NCBI RefSeq assembly: GCF_015709515.1
Contig: NZ_JADNQZ010000042.1
Span: forward strand, 1 to 64,000
Length of the DNA: 64,000 nucleotides
DNA from: Methylocystis sp. H62
Lineage (GTDB): Bacteria; Pseudomonadota; Alphaproteobacteria; Rhizobiales; Beijerinckiaceae
Reading direction: 5' to 3'
Below, piece after piece: positions 1 through 8,205 of the stretch (position 1 is its first letter; each line of letters starts with the position of its first letter). Made by a program: the position numbers and the translations under genes. The notes beneath the pieces were generated by a model. That model was not told the DNA's origin. It did no database searches and saw only the letters and a list, made by a program, of their open reading frames with translations.

Positions 1-374
1 TTGCGGTCTGACGTTCAAAAAAAGACCGCCCATGCGAGCGAACAGGACCGCCCGGACGTAAAGGCGCGGCGCGAAGCCTGGTTCGAGAGCCAGCTCGATC
101 TCGATCCGGAAAGGCTCGTCTTCATCGATGAGACCTGGACCACGACCAACATGGCGCGCAAATGCGGGCGCGAACAGAAAGGCGAGCGGCTGCGCGCGAG
201 CGTTCCGCACGGACATTGGAAGACGACGACCTTCATCGGCGGTCTGCGCTGCGACCGCATGACGGCGCCGATGGTTCTCGACGGGCCGGTCAACGGCCAA
301 TGGTTCCAAGCCTATGTCGATCAGGTTCTCGTCCCGACGCTCTCGCGGGACGACATCGTGATCATGGACATGTA

Positions 375-385
375 TGGACGCCCCC
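375..385 (+). repeat. Left subterminal inverted repeat of the IS110-type element
   Basis: TGGACGCCCCC here is the exact reverse complement of GGGGGCGTCCA at 1716-1726 near the other end of the element. Subterminal repeats of this kind are known for the IS1111 subgroup. Confidence 0.7.
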
Positions 386-631
386 GCCGGTGCAAGAAGA
401 ATCTTCGAAGTTGCGCAGCGCATGGTCAGGTGCTGACATGTATCCGGCCTCTGATGCGGCGCAGTCACATGCCGCGGGCCCGTATGGGAGTTCGCGGATC
501 GGATCCATTACAATCTCGCGCGCTCGTGGCGCTCGTCCATGAACTGGTTTTCCCGATCCCGTCTCGTCGACCGTTGCGCCATACCCTCCGCTTGACCTTC
601 CTACGCCGTCGACAACCCTCGCGATCCCGCC

Positions 632-1657
632 CTATGCGGCCACGATCGGAGTTCGATATACCCCACCATTGGCGAGCAGAGCCCATGCGACGCGCGCCAT
701 CTTGTTGGCCAATGCCACCCGCACCAGCATGGGCGGCTTACGGCGCAACATTCGATCGAGCCATGACCCGGCCAACGCTCCCTTGCGAGCAGTCCAGGCT
801 GCAACTGAGCTTGCCCCGATGATCAGCAAGCGTCGCAATGTTCGCTCGCCCATTCTCGAAGTCCTGCCGAGGCGTTCCTTGCCGCCGGTCGATCGTTGGA
901 GAGGTGTCAATCCGAGCCAGGCTGCAAAATCGCGCCCACGCTTGAAGGTCTCAGGTGATGGTGCGAGAGCGGCCAATGCTACGGCTGTCACCACGCCGAT
1001 GCCTGGAATCGTCATCAGCCGACGAGCGACCTTATCCTCCTTCGCTCGACCTGCGATCTCCCGATCAAGCCTGGTGACGCGTTCTTCAAGCGCGCGTAAT
1101 TGTTCGACCAGCAGCGCGAGAATTGAACGTGCGGCTTCCGGCAGGTGAGAAGTTGGGTCGCCCACCATCGCGATGAGCTTGGACAGGTGTTGCGGCCCCT
1201 TCGCGATGATCATGCCGAACTCGGCCAGGTGACCACGCAACGCGTTGATCGTCTGCGTGCGTTGACGGACAAGCAGATCGCGAGTGCGGAATACGATCGC
1301 CGCAGCTTGCGCCTCTTCGCTTTTGACGGATACGAATCTCATCGTCGGTCGTTGCGCGGCTTCAGAAATTGCTTCGGCGTCGGACGCATCGTTCTTCTGC
1401 CGCTTGACGAACGGCTTCACATAGGCCGGCGCAATCAGTTTGATAGAGTGGCCGAGCTTGCCGATCTCGCGCCCCCAGTAGTGGCTGCCGGCGCAGGCTT
1501 CCATGGCGACGGTGCAAGGCGGGAGGGTGGCAAAGAACGGCAGAACCTGTTGGCGTCGTAGCTTCTTACGAAAGACCACAGCGCCGCTCTTATCGGCTCC
1601 ATGCGCTTGGAATACGTGCTTCGCGAGATCGAGGCCGATTGTGCTAACATTCTTCAT
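632..1657 (-). CDS. IS110-family transposase (DEDD type)
   Basis: A 341-residue transposase. The N-terminal RuvC-like DEDD domain shows TIGLDLAKHVFQ (first Asp), AMEACAGSHYW (Glu) and QKNDASDAEAI (paired Asp). The C-terminal transposase_20 domain shows IPGIGVVTAVALAA and FAAWLGLTP, and its serine lies in the region around GASSVAAW. The frame is open for another 72 codons upstream, but ATG 1657 gives the MKNVSTIGLDLAK start typical of the family, and the extra residues would be read from the element end and the IS630 gene. The length is normal and no frameshift is seen, so the element may be active. Confidence 0.9.
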   Translation of the reverse strand: MKNVSTIGLDLAKHVFQAHGADKSGAVVFRKKLRRQQVLPFFATLPPCTVAMEACAGSHYWGREIGKLGHSIKLIAPAYVKPFVKRQKNDASDAEAISEAAQRPTMRFVSVKSEEAQAAAIVFRTRDLLVRQRTQTINALRGHLAEFGMIIAKGPQHLSKLIAMVGDPTSHLPEAARSILALLVEQLRALEERVTRLDREIAGRAKEDKVARRLMTIPGIGVVTAVALAALAPSPETFKRGRDFAAWLGLTPLQRSTGGKERLGRTSRMGERTLRRLLIIGASSVAAWTARKGALAGSWLDRMLRRKPPMLVRVALANKMARVAWALLANGGVYRTPIVAA

Positions 1658-1715
1658 GGACGCATCCTTTGCGAGTGGCTTGAAACACCACCACTCTGGC
1701 ACACGATGCCGTCGA

Positions 1716-1726
1716 GGGGGCGTCCA
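1716..1726 (-). repeat. Right subterminal inverted repeat of the IS110-type element
   Basis: GGGGGCGTCCA is the partner of the repeat at 375-385. It lies about 5-6 bp from the point where the IS630 reading frame resumes. Confidence 0.7.
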
Positions 1727-2188
1727 CCCCATCAATCTTGGCAGCCACAAGGGCGCCGGCGTGCGCAAGGCCATCGAGGCGGCGGGCGCGACCCTGCTGT
1801 ATCTCCCGCCTTGCAGCCCTGACGTCAATCCGATCGAAAAGGCGTTCTCAAAACTCAAGGCCCTGTTGCGCAAGGCCGCAGAGCGAACCGTCGACGCGCT
1901 ATGGGACAGGATCGGCCTGCTGCTGAAGGAGTTCTCGCCGACAGAATGCGCAAACTTCTTCGCCGCCGCAGGATATGAACCGGTTTAAGGCGAATCCGCT
2001 CTAAGCGTAAAGGGCTTGCCCGGCGCCGAACTGCCCAAACTGCGTCACGCAAGCACAGCGATGATCCCCTCGTTGTCGGGCTCAAAGCCACAACGTCTTG
2101 GAAGCTGTGTTCTGCTTACCGAATGCTTACCGAGAGTGATTGGCCAATGCAAAACAGAAAAAAACGTGACATAACTAATTTATATACA

Positions 2189-2265
2189 TGGTACCGCCAC
2201 CCCGGCTCGAACGGGGGACCCCCAGATCCACAATCTGGTGCTCTAACCAACTGAGCTATGGCGGC
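2189..2265 (-). tRNA. tRNA-His (anticodon GTG)
   Basis: On the minus strand the gene begins GCCGCCATAGCTCAG. It folds with acceptor GCCGCCA/TGGCGGT, a standard D arm, anticodon stem CCAGA/TCTGG with loop TTGTGGA (anticodon GTG, His), and T arm CCCCG-TTCGAGC-CGGGG. A 3' CCA is encoded. The discriminator is A73 and no templated G-1 pairs with C73, which matches the unusual alphaproteobacterial tRNA-His class. It lies between the IS630 remnant and the dciA-like gene. Confidence 0.95.
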
Positions 2266-2335
2266 GTTTAGCGGCGCGAACCTAAAAGCAAGCGTTCGCG
2301 ATTGCAAGCCTTCGCAAGGGCGGATCGGGGCGCCG

Positions 2336-2911
2336 TCAAGCGTCGCCGGGCGCGCCGCTCGGGCCGGCGAGCGCATGTTCGCCGAGCCTGATGAGCGCGT
2401 CGCGCAGGCCTTCCTCGGCGACGCCCTCGGCCGCCGCGATGGCGCGGGCGCGCGCCGCCGCGTCGGGCTTGGGCGCCCGGGCAAGGCTTGGCCGAGACGC
2501 CGTTGCGAGGGGGATGGCTTCCTGTCGCAGCGCGATCCGCGCGACGCAGCGCCAGCCAAGATGCGCATTGACCCGATCGATGATGGTCGGGGCGAGATGC
2601 TGCGCCTCAAGCCCGAAGCCCGGGTCCACCCGCAGCACGAGAGTCGCCGGCTCGCGCGGCGTCTTTTCGCGGCGCTTCCCCGGCGAGGGGTCAGCCGGCT
2701 TCGCCCGCCGCTGCGGCGGCCACTGCAGCGAGGCGGGCGCGCAGATTCGCGCGATTCGGACGCCGACGATCTCGCGCCAGCACAAGAGCAGCGAGGCTTC
2801 CCCGAAGCCGCGCGCGGCGATGAGCGGGTCGAGTTCGCGCGCAACGTAATCGGCGAGCGAGCGCGCTTTGAAGCCTTTGGCGCGCATGGGGACGCTCGAA
2901 GATACGCTCAT
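2336..2911 (-). CDS. DciA-like DUF721 protein
   Basis: A 191-residue protein whose first 60 residues match the DUF721/DciA pattern, with SLADYVARELDPLIAARGFG followed by LLLCWREIVG. DciA proteins help load the replicative helicase DnaB in bacteria lacking DnaC/DnaI, so a cytoplasmic replication role is likely. The middle is basic and low-complexity and the C-terminus is Ala-rich. An internal ATG at 2887 (MRAKGFKARS) is an equally plausible start. It is divergent from mutY, an arrangement often seen in Rhizobiales. A long open frame on the opposite strand here is a high-GC shadow. Confidence 0.75.
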   Translation of the reverse strand: MSVSSSVPMRAKGFKARSLADYVARELDPLIAARGFGEASLLLCWREIVGVRIARICAPASLQWPPQRRAKPADPSPGKRREKTPREPATLVLRVDPGFGLEAQHLAPTIIDRVNAHLGWRCVARIALRQEAIPLATASRPSLARAPKPDAAARARAIAAAEGVAEEGLRDALIRLGEHALAGPSGAPGDA

Positions 2912-2974
2912 CGGACTTGCGGCGACGCCGCCCTCCTTGCCGGGGCGAGGCTTCGCCCTCTATCAATCGCTCTC

Positions 2975-4036
2975 ATGATAAAGCCTCGCGCGAGATCGAC
3001 CAAACCGGGCGCGGCGCTGCTCGTCTGGTACGACGTCCATCGGCGCGACTTGCCCTGGCGCGCGCGGGCCGGCGAAGCGCCGGACCCCTATCGAATCTGG
3101 CTTTCCGAAATCATGTTGCAGCAGACGACCGTCGCGACGGTGAAGGAGCGTTATGCGGCCTTCCTGACGCGCTGGCCGGCGATCGATGATCTGGCGCGCG
3201 CGCCGCTCGATGACGTTCTCGCGCAATGGGCGGGGCTCGGCTACTACGCCCGGGCGCGCAATCTGCACGCCTGCGCCCGCGCGGTCGTGGATTCTGCCCG
3301 CGGATTTCCGCGCGACGAAGCGGCTCTGCGCCGGCTTCCCGGAATAGGTCCCTATACGGCGGCGGCGATCGCCGCCATCGCTTTCGATCAGCCCTGCGTC
3401 GCCGTCGACGGCAATGTCGAGCGCGTTATCGCGCGTCTTCACGCGATCGAGACGCCGCCGCGCAAGGTTGCCTCGCTCGTTCGCGAAAAGGCCGCAGCGC
3501 TGATGAGCCCTGCGCGCCCCGGCGATTCCGTTCAGGCGCTGATGGAGCTCGGCGCGCTTGTGTGCGCGCCGCGAACGCCGGACTGCCCGGCCTGTCCGCT
3601 GTCGTCTTTCTGCGCCGCGCGGCGTCAGGGCGCGCAAAGCGACTACCCGGTGCGCGAGGTCAAGCGGCCGAAGCCCAGACGCCGCGGCGCGATCTTTATT
3701 CTGCGGCGCGGCGACGAGGCGTTGCTGCTGCGCCGGCCGCCGCGCGGGCTCTTTGGCGGCATGAACGCCTTTCCGTCGACGCCTTTGACGCAGGACATCG
3801 CCGCCGCGGAATTCTCGGGTTTCGCGCCCTGCGCGGCGCGGTGGCGCGCGCTCGAAGAGCCGGTGACGCATATTTTTACGCATTTCGCGCTGGAGGCGAC
3901 GGTGTTCGTGGCGCAAACGCGCGCCAAAGCGGCGCCCTCGGATTGCCGCTGGGCGGCGCGCGCCAATCTCGGTAAAGAAGGATTGCCCACCCTCATGCGC
4001 AAGGCCGCCGCTCACGCCGGACTTCTCGACGCATGA
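2975..4036 (+). CDS. mutY: A/G-specific adenine glycosylase MutY
   Basis: A 353-residue base-excision repair glycosylase that removes A mispaired with 8-oxoG. Visible are EIMLQQTTVATV (catalytic Glu), the helix-hairpin-helix LPGIGPYTAAAIAAIAF, VDGNVERV with the catalytic Asp, and a 4Fe-4S set spaced C-x6-C-x2-C-x5-C in CAPRTPDCPACPLSSFC. A NUDIX-like C-terminal 8-oxoG recognition domain follows, with RGLFGGMNAFPS. The frame is open for 239 further codons upstream, but those residues are basic junk antisense to the dciA-like gene. ATG 2975 (MIKPRARSTKPG) is the sensible start. Confidence 0.93.
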   Translation: MIKPRARSTKPGAALLVWYDVHRRDLPWRARAGEAPDPYRIWLSEIMLQQTTVATVKERYAAFLTRWPAIDDLARAPLDDVLAQWAGLGYYARARNLHACARAVVDSARGFPRDEAALRRLPGIGPYTAAAIAAIAFDQPCVAVDGNVERVIARLHAIETPPRKVASLVREKAAALMSPARPGDSVQALMELGALVCAPRTPDCPACPLSSFCAARRQGAQSDYPVREVKRPKPRRRGAIFILRRGDEALLLRRPPRGLFGGMNAFPSTPLTQDIAAAEFSGFAPCAARWRALEEPVTHIFTHFALEATVFVAQTRAKAAPSDCRWAARANLGKEGLPTLMRKAAAHAGLLDA

Positions 4037-4058
4037 GACTGCGAGGCTGGAGGGAGCG

Positions 4059-4325
4059 ATGGCGCGACGCGCAGGCGGCTATCAGGTCGAAGTGACGGAG
4101 GGCGCGATTCGCGTGCGCCGCGCGGGGAAAACGCTCACCATCCCCGCCGCGCCGCCGGACGGCGAATCAGAAGAAGACGCCGATTTCATCGTGCGTCTCG
4201 ACGACCTCGAACATTGGGACGCGCCCGATGAGGAAACGCCGATCGGCATCGAGGAGCTGCAGAAAATCCTCGACGCGGTCGAAAAACAGCTCGAAAAGCA
4301 CGGTTTGAGCGCGGATTTCGAATAG
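4059..4325 (+). CDS. Small conserved acidic protein, possibly Imm74-like
   Basis: An 88-residue soluble protein, 22 bp downstream of mutY and preceded by GGAGGGAGCG, a good SD. The first 35 residues read as beta strands (YQVEVTEGAIRVRRAGKTL). The rest is acidic, with a helix at the C-terminus (IEELQKILDAVEKQLEKHG). The pattern recalls small proteins annotated as Imm74-type in related bacteria, but no toxin gene is nearby, so an immunity role is not supported by context. Co-transcription with mutY is likely from spacing. Confidence 0.7.
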   Translation: MARRAGGYQVEVTEGAIRVRRAGKTLTIPAAPPDGESEEDADFIVRLDDLEHWDAPDEETPIGIEELQKILDAVEKQLEKHGLSADFE

Positions 4326-4344
4326 CGCGCAAGTCTCAAACTTG

Positions 4345-5841
4345 TCAGACCGCCCAGCCGAGCGAACGCTCGACGGCCTTTTCCCAGGATGCGATGAGGC
4401 GCGCCCGCTCCTGCGGCGGCATATGGGGCGTAAAGCGACGTGATTGTCGCGTGTGCGCGGCGATGTCATCCAGGCTTTTATAAACGCCGACAGCAAGACC
4501 CGCCGCATAGGCGGCGCCGACCGCCGTCAACTCCAGCTGGCTGGGACGGACGACCGGCGCGTCGATGACGTCGGCCTGAAACTGCATTAACAAATCGTTC
4601 CCCGCCATGCCGCCGTCGACCTTGAGCGCGCCGATCTCGACGCCCGCGTCGGCGATCATCGCCGCCAGGACTTCCCGGGTCTGAAACGCCGCGGCTTCGA
4701 GCGCCGCGCGCGCGATATGGCCCTTGTTGGAGAAACGCGTCAGCCCGGCGATGATCCCGCGGGCGTCGCCACGCCATCGCGGCGCAAAAAGACCAGAGAA
4801 GGCCGGCACGAAATAGACGTCGCCATTGTCCGGCACGCTCCTCGCCAGCGCCTCGATCTCGCGGCTCTCTTTAATGATCCCGAGATTGTCGCGTAGCCAC
4901 TGCACCAGAGCGCCGGCGATCGCGATCGAGCCTTCCAGCGCGTAGCAGGGTTTGGCGTCTCCAAGCTGATAGGCGAGCGTCGTCAGCAGGCCCTTGGTCG
5001 ATATGCGCGGCGTCTCGCCGACGTTCATCAGCAGAAAACAGCCGGTGCCATAGGTGTTCTTGGCGTCGCCAACATTGACGCAGGCTTGCCCGAGCAGCGC
5101 GGCGTGCTGGTCGCCAAGCGCGCCGGCGAGCGGAACGCCGGCGAGCGCGCCGACGCATTCCCCATAGACCTCGCTCGAGGAGCAGATTTTCGGCAGGCAG
5201 GCCGCGGGAATGTCGAAGATCCGCAGCAGCTCTTCATCCCATCGCAGGGTTTCGAGAGTCATCAGCTGTGTGCGCGAGGCGTTGGTCGCGTCGATGAGAT
5301 GGCGGCCGCCGCCGGGGCCGCCGGTCAGGTTCCAAATGATCCAGGAATCGATCGTGCCGAAAAGCACGGCGCCCTGCGCCGCCCTCGCGCGCGCGCCGGG
5401 GATTTCGTCGAGAAGCCAGGCGAGTTTGAGCGCGGAAAAATAGCTCGCGAGCGGCAGGCCGGTTTTTGCGCGGACCAGATCGCCCAGGCCTTGCGCCGCG
5501 ATCCGGTCGACGGCGGCTTGCGTGCGCGTATCCATCCAGACGATCGCGTTGTGAAGGGGCGCGCCGGTCGCCGCATCCCACAAGACCGTCGTCTCGCGCT
5601 GATTGGTGACGCCGACGGCTGAGAGGTCGCGGGGCGAGAGCTTGGCCTCGGCCAGCGCCGCCTCGATCACGGCCTGCGCGTTGCGCCAAATCTCGGCGGC
5701 GTCATGTTCGACCCATCCGGGGCGGGGATAGATTTGCCGGTGCTCGCGCTGCGCCTGGGCGATGATCCCGCCCTGACTGCGCATGACGATAAAGCGGGTG
5801 CTCGTCGTGCCCTGATCAAGCGCGCCCAGGAGTTTGGACAT
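4345..5841 (-). CDS. glpK: Glycerol kinase
   Basis: A 498-residue FGGY-family sugar kinase that phosphorylates glycerol to glycerol 3-phosphate. Family signatures are clear: [14 protein letters not shown] for the phosphate loop, [26 protein letters not shown], and the C-terminal [18 protein letters not shown]. The length equals that of typical GlpK. No glpF or glpD lies beside it, so it stands alone, convergent with the small gene after mutY. In a methanotroph it may recycle glycerol from lipid turnover rather than serve growth on glycerol (inference). Confidence 0.95.
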   Translation of the reverse strand: MSKLLGALDQGTTSTRFIVMRSQGGIIAQAQREHRQIYPRPGWVEHDAAEIWRNAQAVIEAALAEAKLSPRDLSAVGVTNQRETTVLWDAATGAPLHNAIVWMDTRTQAAVDRIAAQGLGDLVRAKTGLPLASYFSALKLAWLLDEIPGARARAAQGAVLFGTIDSWIIWNLTGGPGGGRHLIDATNASRTQLMTLETLRWDEELLRIFDIPAACLPKICSSSEVYGECVGALAGVPLAGALGDQHAALLGQACVNVGDAKNTYGTGCFLLMNVGETPRISTKGLLTTLAYQLGDAKPCYALEGSIAIAGALVQWLRDNLGIIKESREIEALARSVPDNGDVYFVPAFSGLFAPRWRGDARGIIAGLTRFSNKGHIARAALEAAAFQTREVLAAMIADAGVEIGALKVDGGMAGNDLLMQFQADVIDAPVVRPSQLELTAVGAAYAAGLAVGVYKSLDDIAAHTRQSRRFTPHMPPQERARLIASWEKAVERSLGWAV

Positions 5842-5936
5842 TCATAACCCTCTGATGAACGGAAGTTTCAGCCTCGGTTCAGCGCGCCGGCCGCAATTTG
5901 AAGCAGTTAAGTTCTTTCCCCTCAGGAGGATGCTCC

Positions 5937-6311
5937 ATGAAATCGGCAGCCGTCAAAATCCTATCGGCGCCAGTCAAGCCGGCCGTCGCTGCGCTTCTTT
6001 TCGTTCTCGCTTCGAGCGCATTCGCGCCAGAGGCTTCCGCGCTGCCGGGGATTGATCGCGCGCCCGCGGCTCAGCTGGGGCAGGGCGTCGAGAAGGCGCG
6101 CTGGGTGTGCGGACCCTATCGCTGCTGGTGGCAGCCTGGCTACGGCTGGGGCGGCGGCTACGGCTGGGGTGGTCCCCGTTGGGGCGGCGGCTGGGGTGGC
6201 GGCCCGGGCTGGCGTCGCCAAGGCTGGGGCGGACCTGGCTGGGGCGGACGCGGCGGCGCTTGGGGTGGCGGCGGCTGGGGCGGCGGCGGCTGGGGACACC
6301 GTCACTGGTAG
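5937..6311 (+). CDS. Secreted Gly/Trp-rich protein (GCG-rich family)
   Basis: A 124-residue protein with an N-terminal signal peptide (AALLFVLASSAFAPEASA). It then has the conserved block VEKARWVCGPYRCWWQPGYG and about 55 residues of Gly/Trp/Arg repeats of the GGGW and GPGW type, ending GHRHW. It is probably exported to the periplasm or surface; the function of the family is not established. ATG 5937 is chosen because AGGAGGA ends at 5930. A track of GGCTGGGG-type repeats makes this segment prone to copy-number change. Confidence 0.8.
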   Translation: MKSAAVKILSAPVKPAVAALLFVLASSAFAPEASALPGIDRAPAAQLGQGVEKARWVCGPYRCWWQPGYGWGGGYGWGGPRWGGGWGGGPGWRRQGWGGPGWGGRGGAWGGGGWGGGGWGHRHW

Positions 6312-6518
6312 GAAAAATTTAGCCCCGAGATCAGGAGCCGCGGACGTCGTTCGCGGCTCATCTTTTTTCACTTGCCGGGAGACCAACTCGTCCAAAATGT
6401 ATTTGATGAACCGGCATGGTCCTTGCCAATTAGAGTTCATCAGCGCGCGTTTGTCCGAAAGGCGACACGCGAGAGTTGGCAAACGAGAGGAGATGTTGTA
6501 ACCTACTGATACGAAAGG

Positions 6519-6589
6519 TAGTTTGCAATGTTTCCAAAGAAGGAAATTTGCAACCTTTCCAGAAAGCAGTTTGCAACCTTTCCAAACTA
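6519..6589 (+). promoter_or_regulatory. Repeat-rich control region upstream of bfd-bfr
   Basis: Three copies of a 14-15 bp unit, TTTGCAANNTTTCC, start at about 6522, 6547 and 6570, a period of 23-25 bp, close to two helical turns. The block is bounded by TAGTTTGCAA (6519-6528) and its near-complement TTCCAAACTA (6580-6589). The bfd start codon follows 10 bp later. TTCCAAACTAG also occurs as the right arm of the dyad at 46116-46126 before the TonB receptor gene. A shared iron-responsive regulator is the obvious hypothesis; the protein is not identifiable from sequence. Confidence 0.6.
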
Positions 6590-6598
6590 GGCTAAGTA

Positions 6599-6835
6599 AT
6601 GATCGTCTGTTCGTGCAACGTCCTGTCGGACCGCGATGTGCGCGATACGCTTGGGCCACGCGGTGACCGGCCTTCGGTTTCAGCTGTGTTCCGGCATATG
6701 GGCTGCGAGGCGAAATGCGGGCGCTGTGTGCGCAGCATTGTCGCCATCGTCGACCAGCACGCCGCGAGAGGATTGGATGAGTGCTCGGGCAGCGGCGATT
6801 GTGAAGGCTGTCGCGCCGACGAACTGGCGGCCTAA
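6599..6835 (+). CDS. bfd: Bacterioferritin-associated ferredoxin
   Basis: A 78-residue protein of the Fer2_BFD family. Cys pairs are visible in VCSCNVLSD and CEAKCGRCVRSI, supplying the four ligands of a 2Fe-2S cluster, with further Cys residues in the tail (ECSGSGDCEGC). The known role is electron delivery to bacterioferritin for iron release. It sits immediately after the repeat-rich region at 6519-6589 and 27 bp before bfr, so the two are likely co-transcribed and iron-controlled. Confidence 0.9.
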   Translation: MIVCSCNVLSDRDVRDTLGPRGDRPSVSAVFRHMGCEAKCGRCVRSIVAIVDQHAARGLDECSGSGDCEGCRADELAA

Positions 6836-6862
6836 GTCTATTTTCATGGAAAGGATGCGGAT

Positions 6863-7345
6863 ATGCGCGGTGACGCGAAGGTCATCGATTATCTCAATCG
6901 TGGGTTGCGCGCAGAATTGACCGCGGTCAATCAATACTGGCTGCATTACCGCATTTTCCACAATTGGGGTTTTCTCGAACTCGCCAAGAAATGGCGGGAA
7001 GAGTCGATCGAGGAGATGCGTCACGCGGATCATTTCGCCGAGCGCATCCTCTTCCTTGAGGGCTTCCCGAATATGCAGGTGCTCGATCCGCTGCGTATCG
7101 GCCAATCCGTCGAGGAGATCGTCAAGGCCGACCTCGAGACCGAGTTCGCCGCCCGCGAGCTGTATCTCGAAGCCGCGGCCTATTGTCTCTCGATCAACGA
7201 TCGCGTTTCGGAGCAGCTTTTCGAAGGCGTGGTGAAGAGCGAGGAGAAGCACATCGACTTCCTCGAGACGCAGCTTGAGTTGATCAAGCAGCTCGGCGTC
7301 CAGCTTTACTCGCAAAAGCACATCGGCGAGTTGCATTCCTCCTGA
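6863..7345 (+). CDS. bfr: Bacterioferritin
   Basis: A 160-residue ferritin-like protein of standard length. The four-helix bundle carries diiron ligands in ELTAVNQYWLHY and EEMRHADHFAERI, and a later ligand cluster in VVKSEEKHIDFLETQ. A Met in LEGFPNMQ is at the place of the heme axial ligand (Met52 in known Bfr). It stores iron as a 24-mer shell in the cytoplasm. Its partner gene bfd lies directly upstream. Confidence 0.95.
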   Translation: MRGDAKVIDYLNRGLRAELTAVNQYWLHYRIFHNWGFLELAKKWREESIEEMRHADHFAERILFLEGFPNMQVLDPLRIGQSVEEIVKADLETEFAARELYLEAAAYCLSINDRVSEQLFEGVVKSEEKHIDFLETQLELIKQLGVQLYSQKHIGELHSS

Positions 7346-7399
7346 CCGGGGCCGCCATCGACCGCCGCAGGATGCTCACGCGTCCGCGGCGGCGGCGGT

Positions 7400-8020
7400 T
7401 CATTCCATCACCGCCGCCTTCAGAATGCACACCATCGTCGCCTGCGCCGGCGTTTTGCCGAGGTTGCGGATAATGTGCGGCCGGTCGCAGCGATAGCGCA
7501 GGGTTTCCCCAGCTTTCACGCACGATTTCGCGCCGGCGACCTCGACCTCAAGCTCGCCGTCGCGCACGGACAGGCTTTCGACCGAGCCACGCTGATGCGC
7601 CTCGGATTCCAATACGCCGCCGGGCGCGGCCGCGAATTCATAGCACTGCAGCCATTCGACGGTCTTGATCCAGCCGATGATCTCGAGCCGGCATTTGCCG
7701 TCGTCGGACACCAGGAGGGGCGTGTCCGCTTTGCTGGTTTTCTCGAGGAAGGGTCCATCTTCCGTCGTCTGCAAAACCCGCTCGATCGAGACGTCGAGCG
7801 CCTGCGCGAGACGCCAGATGGTCGCGAGCGTCGGATTGGTTTCATTGCGCTCGATCTGGCTGATGATCGACTTGGCGACTCCAGACTGCGAAGAGAGTTC
7901 GGAAAGCGACAAATTATAGGCTTTCCGCAGCCGCTGCACGGTCGCGCCGAGCTGTCCAGAAAGCGCCAGCGCGCCCGCCTGCAACATTTTCTGCTTGTCC
8001 TGACCTTCGACGCCCATCAT
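7400..8020 (-). CDS. XRE-family regulator with C-terminal cupin domain
   Basis: A 206-residue transcription factor. Residues 25-80 form a helix-turn-helix of the Cro/CI type (LRKAYNLSLSELSSQSGVAK, then SIISQIERNETNPTLATIWR). Residues 130-200 are a single-domain cupin (GETLRYRCDRPHIIRN). Such HTH-cupin proteins usually sense a small ligand of a metabolic pathway. It is convergent with bfr and divergent from the lpxH-like gene. The ligand cannot be told from sequence. Two adjacent ATG codons (8018-8020, 8015-8017) could start it. Confidence 0.85.
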   Translation of the reverse strand: MMGVEGQDKQKMLQAGALALSGQLGATVQRLRKAYNLSLSELSSQSGVAKSIISQIERNETNPTLATIWRLAQALDVSIERVLQTTEDGPFLEKTSKADTPLLVSDDGKCRLEIIGWIKTVEWLQCYEFAAAPGGVLESEAHQRGSVESLSVRDGELEVEVAGAKSCVKAGETLRYRCDRPHIIRNLGKTPAQATMVCILKAAVME

Positions 8021-8205
8021 CCCCAGCGCTTCAGCTGCGCCCGTTACGTTGCAGAATCGATCGGCAAGATAGCCGACTGCGTTCGAAATATCGAACAGCG
8101 AACCCCCGCGCGTGCGTCTGCTCGAGCCGAGATGGCCATGTCATCTGGCTGTGATGCGAATCTGGTCAATCAGCCCAAGCGGCGAAGGCGAGAGGCGAAC
8201 AGCTC

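Larger units (their letters stand above)
371..1730 (-). mobile_element. IS110/IS1111-type insertion sequence nested in an IS630 gene
   Basis: The bases separating the two halves of the IS630 gene hold one IS110-family transposase on the minus strand. Near both ends is an 11-bp inverted repeat, TGGACGCCCCC at 375-385 and its complement at 1716-1726. Each lies a few bases inside the inferred junctions, like the subterminal repeats of the IS1111 subgroup. No obvious target-site duplication is visible, as expected for the family. About 245 bp at the left end is non-coding. Junctions are inferred from the IS630 frame and may be off by a few bases. Confidence 0.82.
1..1988 (+). pseudogene. IS630-family transposase gene, 5' end outside the window and interrupted by an IS110-type element
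   Basis: Codons 1-123 (to about position 369) read as the DDE region of an IS630/Tc1-type transposase, with the first Asp in FIDETW and the second in VIMD. The reading then breaks at an inserted element. It resumes at about 1731 with NLGSHKGAGVRKA, continues through LPPCSPDVNPIEKAFSKLK, which carries the third acidic residue, and stops at 1986-1988. Joining GAC (367-369) to AATCTTGG (1733 on) restores one open frame, so both halves come from one gene. The N-terminus is outside the window, so the first listed base is not a true start. The gene cannot make an intact transposase while interrupted, although precise excision would restore it. Confidence 0.88.
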
